Shown here: one piece after another, positions 57,485 through 64,000 of the stretch | Position numbering within the stretch: position 1 is the first letter of the stretch | Layout of the letters: each line of letters begins with the position of its first letter | From: DASYVD01 sp036000545 | Lineage (GTDB): Bacteria > Actinomycetota > UBA4738 > CALAEC01 | DNA: 64,000 bases | Assembly (NCBI GenBank): GCA_036000545.1 | Contig: DASYVD010000004.1 | Span: 1-64,000 of the forward strand | Reading direction: 5' to 3' | Made by a program: the position numbers and the translations under genes | Notes under the pieces: generated by a model | Seen by the model: the letters and a program-made list of their open reading frames with translations, nothing else | Database searches by the model: none | Told to the model about the DNA's origin: nothing

Positions 57485-58854
57485 TGACGGTCCTGTCCCT
57501 TCCCCCGGTCGACCGTCCTCTGCTGACGGTGGTCATGGTGACCTACGGGGGATGGGACTGGCCCCGGCGGGCCCTCGAGTCGCTGCGCGCGCACACCGAT
57601 CCGATCTACGAGGTCGTCGTGGTCGACAACGCGTCACCCGACGAGACGGCGCAGCGGCTCCGGGACGAGATCCGGGGGGCCAGGCTGATCTTCAACGACC
57701 GGAATCTGGGGTTCGCCGTTGCCGCCAACCAGGGCGCCGGCGAAGCGACCGGCAGATACCTGTGCTTCCTCAACCCGGACGCGCTGGTCCAGCCGGGGTG
57801 GTTTCCCCCGCTGGTCGAGACGCTGGAGACCTTCGCCCAGGCCGGCGCGGTGGTGCCGAGATTCCTGGCCCCCGACGGGACCGTGGAGGAGGCGGGATCC
57901 CTGGTGGACCGGGAAGCCCGGACGCTCGCGTACGGGCGGGGCGGGAGCGCGGACGACTCTCAGTACCGGTTCCGCCGGGTGATCGACTACGGCTCGGCCG
58001 CCTGCCTGGTCTTGCCGGCGTGGACGTTCCGGCGGGCCGGCGGGTTCGACCCAGTGTTCCAGCCCGCCTACTGCGAGGATGTGGACCTCTTGCTCACGCT
58101 CCGCGCGATGGGCCTCTCCACGGTGTACGACCCGCGCTCCACGGTCGTCCACGTGGGGGCCGGGTCGAGCGACGACGTGGTCCGAGGAACCCTGATCGAC
58201 CGCAATCGCCCCATTCTCCTGGCTCGCTGGGCGCAGGCTCTAGCGGACCGCCCAACCCTCCTCGAGCTTGACGACCACCCGCAGCGGGTGGTCGCGGTTC
58301 GGGACGCGGGGATCACCGATCGCCTGCTGATCACCGTCGACGGCGTGGGCCGGGAACGACTTGAGTCGCTGGCGGGTCACTTGGCCGAAGCCCGTCCCGA
58401 CCTCAGGGTCACGCTTCTGCGCGTGGCCCGGCCGGACGGAAACCCTCCGGGCCCGGGGGACGAGGAGCTCTTGGCGAAGGGGATCGAAGAGGCGGCTCCC
58501 GCCGACCCAGCCGGGTGGCTAGACGCGCGGCGCCTTCACTACACGGCGGCTATCCTCGACGGGCCTCGGGTGACCGCTCGGCTCGATCCGAGCCTCCGCC
58601 GCAGCCACCCGGAGATCCTGCGGGCCTACATCGCCGCCGACGGCGTGGACGGCGACCCTGCCCATCCTCGAGGCGCCTCCGGGTGGCGATCGTCCGAAGT
58701 CTCCGCGATGCGCGAAGCGAGCGCGGTCCTCTGTCGAAGCGAGGCTGGACGGCGCACGGCGCGTATCGTTGCCCCGGACGTGCCGACGTTCATGCTCGAA
58801 GAGCTGGGGGGAGGCGACGAGCTCCTTTCACTACTGGGGATCGCTCCGCGCTAG
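57484..58854 (+). CDS. Family 2 glycosyltransferase with extra C-terminal domain
   Basis: A 456-residue GT2. The catalytic domain (about 10-270) shows LTVVMVTYGGWDWPRRALESL, VVVDNASPDETAQRL, LNPDALVQPGW and ACLVLPAWTFRRAGGFDPVF with YCEDVDLLL, the usual donor and acceptor signatures of rhamnosyl-type GT2s. The last 180 residues form a separate alpha/beta domain (LRVTLLRVARPDG, SEVSAMREASAVLCRSEAG) that resembles a shortened GT4-like N-terminal part. It has no membrane helix. Coupled to the pyruvyltransferase by TGATG. Sugar unknown. Confidence 0.87.
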   Translation: MTVLSLPPVDRPLLTVVMVTYGGWDWPRRALESLRAHTDPIYEVVVVDNASPDETAQRLRDEIRGARLIFNDRNLGFAVAANQGAGEATGRYLCFLNPDALVQPGWFPPLVETLETFAQAGAVVPRFLAPDGTVEEAGSLVDREARTLAYGRGGSADDSQYRFRRVIDYGSAACLVLPAWTFRRAGGFDPVFQPAYCEDVDLLLTLRAMGLSTVYDPRSTVVHVGAGSSDDVVRGTLIDRNRPILLARWAQALADRPTLLELDDHPQRVVAVRDAGITDRLLITVDGVGRERLESLAGHLAEARPDLRVTLLRVARPDGNPPGPGDEELLAKGIEEAAPADPAGWLDARRLHYTAAILDGPRVTARLDPSLRRSHPEILRAYIAADGVDGDPAHPRGASGWRSSEVSAMREASAVLCRSEAGRRTARIVAPDVPTFMLEELGGGDELLSLLGIAPR

Positions 58855-59004
58855 TCAGTCCGCTCGAGGGCCCTCTCGCTCCGAGCCCGCCCTCTCCAAG
58901 AACCCCAAGCCCAGCAGCTTCGTCACCAGCGCCACGGCGCGGACAGGGAAGAGCATCGTACCGGAGGACGCTCAGGTACCCGCCCCTACGGACGGTGTAG
59001 GCAA

Positions 59005-59033
59005 GACGGAGGGGGCGGAGCACCCCCTCCGTC
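59005..59033. terminator. Bidirectional terminator-like hairpin between convergent genes
   Basis: GACGGAGGGGG (59005-59015) and CCCCCTCCGTC (59023-59033) form a perfect 11-bp stem with a 7-base loop. It lies between the glycosyltransferase (plus) and MMPL (minus) genes. No T-run follows on either strand, so it may work with Rho or as an RNA end protector. Confidence 0.65.
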
Positions 59034-59056
59034 ACTCGATCAATGGTCGATCGGCC

Positions 59057-61324
59057 TTACAGCTCCGCCCCGACTGGCACGCGTTCCTCCTCGATCACCT
59101 CGAAGGTGGGCTCGCGGCCTTCGACGTGGACCTCCGGGAGCCACCGCAGCCACCGTGGGAGGTACCAGTTCCAGTCGCCGAGCAGCCGCATCGAGGCGGG
59201 TACGAGAAGGGTCCGGACGATCGTGGCGTCCATGAGGACCGCGACCGCCAGACCGAAGCCCATCTGCTGGAGCGGACCGAGCCGGCCGGCCGCGAACCCG
59301 GTGAACACCGCGACCATGATCAGCGCGGCCCCGGTGATGATGCCGGCCGTGGTCCGCAGGCCGTAGGCGACGGCCTCCGTGTTGTCCCGGGTCTTGTCGT
59401 ACTCCTCCCGAATCCTCGACAAGAGGAACACGTGGTAGTCCATGGACAGCCCGAACAGCACCGAGAACAGGAACAGGGGCAGCCATGCCTCGATCGCCTC
59501 GACCTGCTGGAACTGGAACCCCAGAGCGTTGAAGAACCCGATGCCGAAGCCCTCCTGGAAGACCAGGGTCACGGCGCCGTACGCCGCCCCGACCGACAGC
59601 AGGTTCATGATGATGGCCTTCACCGGCACCACGATCGACCGGAACACCACGGTCAGCAGGATGAAGGACAGCCCCAGGACGAACGCGAGGACTGCCCACT
59701 GATACCGGTCGGCCACGTCGAGGAAGTCCGTGAAGAACGCGGTGTTCCCCCCGACGAGGACCTCGACACCATCCGCACCCTCGAAGGCCGCAGGCACGAT
59801 CGTGCTCCGCAGGTCGCGGATCCCCTGGAAGGCGGCTTCGTTGGAGGGGTCGCTCTTGAAGAAAGCGTCCACCACCACCGCGCTGCCGTCGCGACTGGCA
59901 TTGACCTGCGTCTGGGGAGCGAACGCCTCATTGTCGGCGATGGCCTGCTGGAGCTCACCGATCGCTGCCTGCGCTGAGGTGCTCTCGACGTCGCCGGTGA
60001 TCACGATCCTCGCCGGGTCGGTTACCCCACCGGCGAACTCCCGCTGCAGGGTCAGGAAGGCCTGCTTCGATCGGAAGTCGTCGGGCAACTGACTGACGTT
60101 CTGCGACGTTCCTCGATTGAGTTGGAAGTAGAAGGATCCCAGCCCGCCAAGGATGGCCACCGACAGCAGGAGGTACACGACGGGATAGGCCATGACTCCG
60201 CGGGTGAGCCGGTCCCAGAACCCGCCCTTCGGGTCGTGACCGGAGTCGATCCGAGCCCGTCTGGCCAGCCGCGGCCAGTTCACGCGGTCGCCGAGCAGGC
60301 CAACGATCGCCGGGAGGAGAGTCATCGATGCGGCCAGGGACGCCAACGTCACGAGGATGGCACCGGACGCCAAACTGGCGAAGATGTTCGCAGGGATGAT
60401 CAACATCCCGAGCAACGCGATCACCACGGTCAAGCCGCTGAAGAACACTGCCCGGTTCGCTGTGGCCCCGGCGGCGCCGATCGCCTCGAGCTTGGGGAAG
60501 CCCTTCTTCCGCTCCTCCCGGTAGCGGGACACGATGAACAGCGAGTAGTCGATGCCCACCGCCAGGCCGATCATGGTGACCATGTTCGTCACGAACAGGT
60601 TGAAGCTCACCACCTGACCGATCAGGGATACCAGTCCGAGGGCAACCGCGATGGCGAAGAGGGCCATGACGATGGGGGCGATGGCCGCGACGACGGCGGC
60701 GAACACCACGATCAGCACGATCAGCGCGGCCCCGATGCCGATGGACTCTCCCCTTTGAAGGTCCTCCTCGGCGATCTCCGTGAAGTCCGCGAAGAGCACT
60801 CCTTGCCCGGCGACCTGGACGGTGAAACCGTCGGGCCGGCCCTGCTCTGCGACCGATCGCAGCTCCTCGATGGTGGACAGCTCGGTGTCCTTGAGGGCAA
60901 CTGCGATGAGCGTGGCTCGCCCGTCCCGCGAGACCAGTCCGGCGGCCAGCTCTGGGGATTGCTCCACGAGGTCGTAGTAGGTCATCGGCGGGCTCGCCAG
61001 GATCTCCCCGTCGAGCGTGGAGATCTCGTCCCGGAGCTCCTTGACGGCCTGCTCGAACCGGGCGTCCTCGATGGTGAGGGATCCGGACTGCACGATCACG
61101 AACTCGGTGTCCTCGGCGCCGTTCGTCTCGAACTTCTCGTCGATGACGTCTTGGGCTCGTACGGACTCAGGCTCGTTGGTGAACTCGAACTCTTGGCTGA
61201 GGACGTCCGCGAGCAGCCGGCTGCTGACGATCCCCATGCTCACGATCACGACCACCCAGATGCCAATGGTCCGCCACGGGTGGCGGCTGCTGGCTCGGGC
61301 CAGCCGCTCGGGGCTCAGTCTCAT
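59057..61324 (-). CDS. MMPL-family RND transporter
   Basis: A 755-residue transporter with twelve predicted helices in the RND layout: helix 1, a large extracytoplasmic domain (about 45-190), helices 2-6, a second domain (about 420-560), helices 7-12. Family signatures include TNMVTMIGLAVGIDYSLFIVSRYREERKKG and LFGLSMDYHVFLLSRIREEYDKT. Actinobacterial MMPL proteins export lipids or drugs. ATG at 61324 is chosen because GGAGGGATG lies nine bases upstream. Divergent from a TetR gene, with an operator-like repeat between them. Confidence 0.92.
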   Translation of the reverse strand: MRLSPERLARASSRHPWRTIGIWVVVIVSMGIVSSRLLADVLSQEFEFTNEPESVRAQDVIDEKFETNGAEDTEFVIVQSGSLTIEDARFEQAVKELRDEISTLDGEILASPPMTYYDLVEQSPELAAGLVSRDGRATLIAVALKDTELSTIEELRSVAEQGRPDGFTVQVAGQGVLFADFTEIAEEDLQRGESIGIGAALIVLIVVFAAVVAAIAPIVMALFAIAVALGLVSLIGQVVSFNLFVTNMVTMIGLAVGIDYSLFIVSRYREERKKGFPKLEAIGAAGATANRAVFFSGLTVVIALLGMLIIPANIFASLASGAILVTLASLAASMTLLPAIVGLLGDRVNWPRLARRARIDSGHDPKGGFWDRLTRGVMAYPVVYLLLSVAILGGLGSFYFQLNRGTSQNVSQLPDDFRSKQAFLTLQREFAGGVTDPARIVITGDVESTSAQAAIGELQQAIADNEAFAPQTQVNASRDGSAVVVDAFFKSDPSNEAAFQGIRDLRSTIVPAAFEGADGVEVLVGGNTAFFTDFLDVADRYQWAVLAFVLGLSFILLTVVFRSIVVPVKAIIMNLLSVGAAYGAVTLVFQEGFGIGFFNALGFQFQQVEAIEAWLPLFLFSVLFGLSMDYHVFLLSRIREEYDKTRDNTEAVAYGLRTTAGIITGAALIMVAVFTGFAAGRLGPLQQMGFGLAVAVLMDATIVRTLLVPASMRLLGDWNWYLPRWLRWLPEVHVEGREPTFEVIEEERVPVGAEL

Positions 61325-61344
61325 CAGGTCATCCCTCCTCAGCG

Positions 61345-61387
61345 GGCTTACGCTGTCCACTTACGTCATACGTTGACGGCGTAAGCC
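61345..61387. promoter_or_regulatory. Inverted repeat GGCTTACGC...GCGTAAGCC, candidate TetR operator
   Basis: Nine-base perfect arms at 61345-61353 and 61379-61387 flank TTACGTCA and TGACG, so several nested arms exist. A second pair (CACTTACGTCATACG and TGTACGATGTAAGTG) spans to about 61408. The right arm lies between the -35 and -10 boxes of the tetR promoter, which suits autorepression as well as control of the MMPL gene. Confidence 0.6.
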
Positions 61388-61401
61388 TACGGGTGTACGA
61401 T
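61373..61401 (+). promoter_or_regulatory. Sigma-70-type promoter of the tetR gene
   Basis: TTGACG (61373-61378), 17 bases, TACGAT (61396-61401), 32 bases before the ATG at 61434. An operator-like arm fills the spacer. Confidence 0.7.
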
Positions 61402-61433
61402 GTAAGTGTCAACCCCTAGAAGGTGAAATCTTG

Positions 61434-62156
61434 ATGGACAAGGTGCAGACGGAGGACCAAAGCCCCACCTCCACCGGCCCAAGGTCGCTTGAACAGCACG
61501 GAAAACGCCGCCGAGAGCCGCTGACGAGGGAGCGCATCATCCGGACCGCCCTTCGGATCATGGACGAGGAGGGGCTCGACGCGGTCACCATGCGACACAT
61601 CGGTCGCCAGCTCGGCGTGGAGGCCATGTCGCTGTACAACCACGTGCGGGACAAGGAGGAGATCCTCGACGGTATCTGCGAGGAGGTGCTGGCCGAGTTT
61701 CGAGTCCCGCAGGTGGAGGGCTGGACCGAGGCGGCCCGACTCGGTGCTCACGAGTACCGGCGCCTGCTGCTCGCCCACCCCAACGTGATCACGCTCATGA
61801 CCGAACGCAAGGGAGCCTTCACCAACGCCGAATCCCTGCGGGCCTACGAGTTCGCGCTGGGCCTTTTCCGGTCCGCCGGCCTGTCCGAAGCCGACTCGGT
61901 CAAGGCCTTCCACACGTTCGGCGGCTACATCCTCGGCTTCGTGACGATGGAGCTGGGCCTGATGATCGGCGGGCCGGAAGACGAGGCCCACGTGCAGGCC
62001 CACGAGGCGATGGCTCGACTGGTCGCGTCGGCGGACCTCCCTCGGCTCCGCGAGGCGCTCCCTTACATCATCGACTGCGACGTCGAGGAGCAGTTCGAGT
62101 TCGGACTCGATCTCCTGATCCAAGGACTTCGGGCCCGGACCCCCCCGACCGGCTAG
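61434..62156 (+). CDS. TetR-family transcriptional regulator
   Basis: A 240-residue regulator. After about 24 disordered residues, the helix-turn-helix is LTRERIIRTALRIMDEEGLDAVTMRHIGRQLGVEAMSLYNHVRDKEEILD, in which the second helix GVEAMSLYNHV is typical TetR. The C-terminal ligand domain (about 95-240) belongs to the TetR_C type (AHEYRRLLLAHPNVITLM). ATG at 61434 follows AAGGTGA; TTG three bases upstream is possible. It is divergent from MMPL, so it probably controls the exporter. The ligand is unknown. Confidence 0.93.
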   Translation: MDKVQTEDQSPTSTGPRSLEQHGKRRREPLTRERIIRTALRIMDEEGLDAVTMRHIGRQLGVEAMSLYNHVRDKEEILDGICEEVLAEFRVPQVEGWTEAARLGAHEYRRLLLAHPNVITLMTERKGAFTNAESLRAYEFALGLFRSAGLSEADSVKAFHTFGGYILGFVTMELGLMIGGPEDEAHVQAHEAMARLVASADLPRLREALPYIIDCDVEEQFEFGLDLLIQGLRARTPPTG

Positions 62157-62274
62157 CTCAGAGCCGAAACCTGGACTTTTCCGGCCTCGTCGGGCTGCAG
62201 GAAGGCTCATTCTCCGAGGGCAACTCCGGCTAGGCTCTTGAGAGCCCGAGCAAGACCCCCGAGGGAGGATCGTC

Positions 62275-63147
62275 ATGGCGAAGGTCGCGTTTCTCGGCCT
62301 CGGGCAGATGGGAAGCCCGATGGCGCGCCGGTTGGTGGCGTCCGGACATGACGTCACCGTGTGGAACCGCACTCCTGAAAAGGCCGAGCCGCTCGTGGCG
62401 GAGGGAGCGCGTCAGGGAGCGACTCTCGCGGACGCCGGACAGTCGGCGGAGGCCGCGGTCACCATGCTCGCCGACCCGGATGCCCTCGAGACCGTCCTGT
62501 TCGGACCGGACGGCCTCGCTGCGACCCTCCAGGAAGGAGCCACCCTCATCGACATGTCCACCGTCGGCCCGGAGACGGTTCGCCGGGTTGCGGAGCGCCT
62601 TCCTCGAGGAGTCACCATGCTCGACGCGCCCGTCCTGGGGACGGTGCCGCACGCCGAGGAAGGCCACCTGAAGATCTTCGTCGGTGGTCCCGAGGACGTG
62701 TTTGAGCGGTGGCGTCCTCTCCTCGATGTGCTGGGGACCCCGACCCACCTCGGACCTGTTGGCGGCGGGGCTTCGATGAAATTGGTGGTCAACTCGACGC
62801 TCGGGGCGGTGATGTCTGGGATCGGCGAAGCGCTGGCGCTCGCGGACGCACTCGGGCTCGACGAGGAAATGACGCTGAACGTGCTGGCCGACTCGGTCGT
62901 CGGGACCGGCGTGACCAGGGCCCGCCCGAGCATCGAGAGCGGCACGTTCCCGCCGCGGTTCAAGCTCTCGCTGGCCCGCAAGGACCTCGGCTTGGTGACC
63001 GACGCAGCGGGACGAGCCGGCCTGGAACTGCAGGTGGCGTCCGCCGCGCACGACTGGTTTCAGTCGGCAGTCGACCCAGGGGCTCGGGGAGCTCGACTAC
63101 ACCACGGTCGTGGCCCACATCCGGGGCCGGGGGGTCCGGGGGGGTAG
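62275..63147 (+). CDS. Beta-hydroxyacid dehydrogenase family protein with shifted C-terminus
   Basis: A 290-residue NAD(P)-dependent enzyme of the 3-hydroxyisobutyrate/6-phosphogluconate-like family: GLGQMGSPMARRLVASGHDVTVWNRT (Rossmann), LIDMSTVGPETVRR, DAPVLGTVPHAEEG, and catalytic Lys in GGGASMKLVVNSTLG. Near 63083 the frame leaves the family: the usual ending GLGELDYTTVVAHIRGR is found in the next frame, while this one gives ARGARLHHGRGPHPG and stops at a TAG inside palindromic element C. One extra base in a GGGG run would explain it. Start ATG at 62275 follows GGAGGA. Confidence 0.88.
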   Translation: MAKVAFLGLGQMGSPMARRLVASGHDVTVWNRTPEKAEPLVAEGARQGATLADAGQSAEAAVTMLADPDALETVLFGPDGLAATLQEGATLIDMSTVGPETVRRVAERLPRGVTMLDAPVLGTVPHAEEGHLKIFVGGPEDVFERWRPLLDVLGTPTHLGPVGGGASMKLVVNSTLGAVMSGIGEALALADALGLDEEMTLNVLADSVVGTGVTRARPSIESGTFPPRFKLSLARKDLGLVTDAAGRAGLELQVASAAHDWFQSAVDPGARGARLHHGRGPHPGPGGPGG

Positions 63148-63199
63148 CTCGCCCCGTACGCGGGGGCGAGGGGACGAGAAAGCGAGCGAACCCTCCGGA
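63129..63199 (+). repeat. Dispersed palindromic element, copy C
   Basis: GGGGGGTCCGGGGGG, then GTAGCTCGCCCCGTACG, a loop and GCGAGCGAACCCTCCGG. The arms CCGGGGGG and CCCTCCGG pair with mismatches, while GCTCGC/GCGAGC is intact. Its TAG is the stop codon of the dehydrogenase gene in the frame read from 62275, so codons GGPGG end that protein, as in copy E. Confidence 0.78.
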
Positions 63200-63327
63200 T
63201 AGAAAGGAAGCGCGGCGCTCCTAGCGGCGCCGGGTAGCATATCCCCGCCGTTCGCGGCGCTAAGGGAGGGCGTTCGAGCAGGAACCGGCTCTCCTGGCCT
63301 TGAATACGAAACGGGAGGGATACGCAC

Positions 63328-64000
63328 GTGAACGTGATCGTGCTGTCGAAGTTCATACCGAACCCCACGGGGACCCCCGAGCTCGGCGACGACTTCCTGG
63401 TGAAGCGGGAGGGAGTGGAGGGCGGGCTCGATCCGGGAGACGAGTACGCGGTGGAAGCCGCCCTGCAGATCGCGGAGAAGACCGGGGGCGAGGTCACCGT
63501 GGTGTCGATGGGGCCAGAGCCGGCCCTGGCCGCCGTTCGAAAGGCGCTCTCGCTCGGGTGCGCCAAGGGCGTGCTGGTGACCGACGACGGCCTCCGCGGA
63601 TCCGACGTCCTGGTCACCGCCACCGTCCTGGCCAAGGCCATCGAGCGAGAAGGATTCGACCTCCTGCTCGCCGGCGTGGAGTCGACCGACGGTTCCACGG
63701 GCACCCTCCCCATGGCCCTGGCCGAGCTCCTCGGAGTCCCGAGCCTCACGTTCGCCCGGAAGGTCGATGTGGCCGACGGGAGCGTGACCATCGAGCGGCA
63801 GACCGAGGCGGGCTACGACGTCGTGCAGTGCCCGCTTCCCGCTCTGGTCACCGTGACCGCCGGGGCCACGGAACCGCGCTATCCAACCCTCAAGGGAATC
63901 ATGCAAGCGAAGCAGAAGCCTGTTGACCAGCGCTCACTGTCCGACCTGGGCTTGTCCGCCGACGACGCGAAGCCCACGCAACGAGTCACGAGGATCGAGG
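63328..64000 (+). CDS. etfB: Electron transfer flavoprotein beta subunit, 5-prime part
   Basis: 224 codons without a stop before the window ends. MNVIVLSKFIPNPTGTPELGDD is the ETF-beta opening (V-x-V-x-x-K-x-x-P), followed by LDPGDEYAVEAALQIAEKTGGEVTVVSMGP, the AMP-binding region GVESTDGSTGTLPMALAELLGVPSLTFA and the signature PALVTVTAGATEPRYPTLKGIMQAKQKPV. It pairs with an alpha subunit, probably downstream, to carry electrons from acyl-CoA dehydrogenases. GTG at 63328 follows CGGGAGGGA. Confidence 0.94.
   Translation, partial: MNVIVLSKFIPNPTGTPELGDDFLVKREGVEGGLDPGDEYAVEAALQIAEKTGGEVTVVSMGPEPALAAVRKALSLGCAKGVLVTDDGLRGSDVLVTATVLAKAIEREGFDLLLAGVESTDGSTGTLPMALAELLGVPSLTFARKVDVADGSVTIERQTEAGYDVVQCPLPALVTVTAGATEPRYPTLKGIMQAKQKPVDQRSLSDLGLSADDAKPTQRVTRIE

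Noticed and set aside
58769..59977. A 402-codon plus-strand open frame running into the MMPL gene
   Set aside because: It crosses a perfect terminator-like hairpin and is antisense to MMPL; its His/Glu/Gln/Asp-rich composition is not protein-like.

Overview
The window is a 64 kb piece of a high-GC chromosome that looks like an actinobacterium (Actinomycetota). The evidence is the gene order on the minus strand (hom-thrC-thrB, rho-rpmE, prfA-prmC-sua5, rpiB-glyA-wecA, F-ATPase operon), a MarP-type CvpA/serine protease, a DUF2510-scramblase protein, a stand-alone Lrp/AsnC sensor domain, very frequent GTG starts, ATGA/GTGA start-stop overlaps, and several promoters so close to the start codon that the mRNAs would be nearly leaderless. 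I see no phage, insertion sequence, CRISPR array or rRNA; one tRNA gene (Arg, CCG) is present. The order or family cannot be fixed from the sequence alone, and it may well come from an uncultivated lineage.

Layout. 1-5750 (-): F1Fo ATP synthase operon from two small membrane proteins through atpB-E-F-H-A-G into the start of atpD. 6005-10113 (+): a complete polyamine-type ABC importer (PotA-D-B-C order) followed by a class III aminotransferase. 11622-16367 (-): low-molecular-weight phosphatase, rpiB, glyA, a wecA/tagO-type transferase and an L,D-transpeptidase. 16495-19532 (-): an exported protein with two near-identical 211-residue EF-hand-like repeats and an RTX tail, and an ECF sigma factor. 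19611-30932 (-): a long run from a metallophosphoesterase through cyclic 2,3-diphosphoglycerate synthetase, 2-phosphoglycerate kinase, transaldolase, rho, rpmE, a DUF1385 protein, prfA, prmC, sua5 and a MoaD/beta-propeller fusion. 30994-34525: divergent MarP protease, then a glycogen-debranching-type glucosidase. 34708-40693 (-): thrB-thrC-hom-GNAT-argS-CheY. 40.7-49.3 kb: a looser region with two multiply frameshifted genes, tRNA-Arg, exported proteins, a scramblase-like protein and AzlCD. 49.3-52 kb: MarR regulator with a divergent DrrAB-type exporter. 52.4-54.9 kb: an HK/RR pair divergent from a small EF-hand exported protein. 54.9-58.9 kb: lipoate ligase-like gene and two glycan genes. 59-62.2 kb: MMPL exporter with divergent TetR. 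62.3-64 kb: a beta-hydroxyacid dehydrogenase-type gene and the start of etfB.

Most interesting observations: (i) the two enzymes of cyclic 2,3-diphosphoglycerate synthesis, best known from thermophilic methanogens, lie side by side in one operon; (ii) a ubiquitin-fold MoaD/ThiS domain is fused through an internal Gly-Gly to a BNR-type beta-propeller; (iii) a dispersed palindromic intergenic element occurs in four clear copies and one partial copy, mostly abutting stop codons and twice supplying the stop; (iv) matching 11-bp tandem direct repeats lie 56-57 bp before two unrelated exported-protein genes, one of them divergent from the two-component system; (v) the ATP synthase alpha subunit has Arg in place of the P-loop Lys. 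Three genes (near 41.0, 49.1 and 63.1 kb) carry frameshifts, mostly at short G/C runs, so either local gene decay or residual indel errors should be kept in mind.
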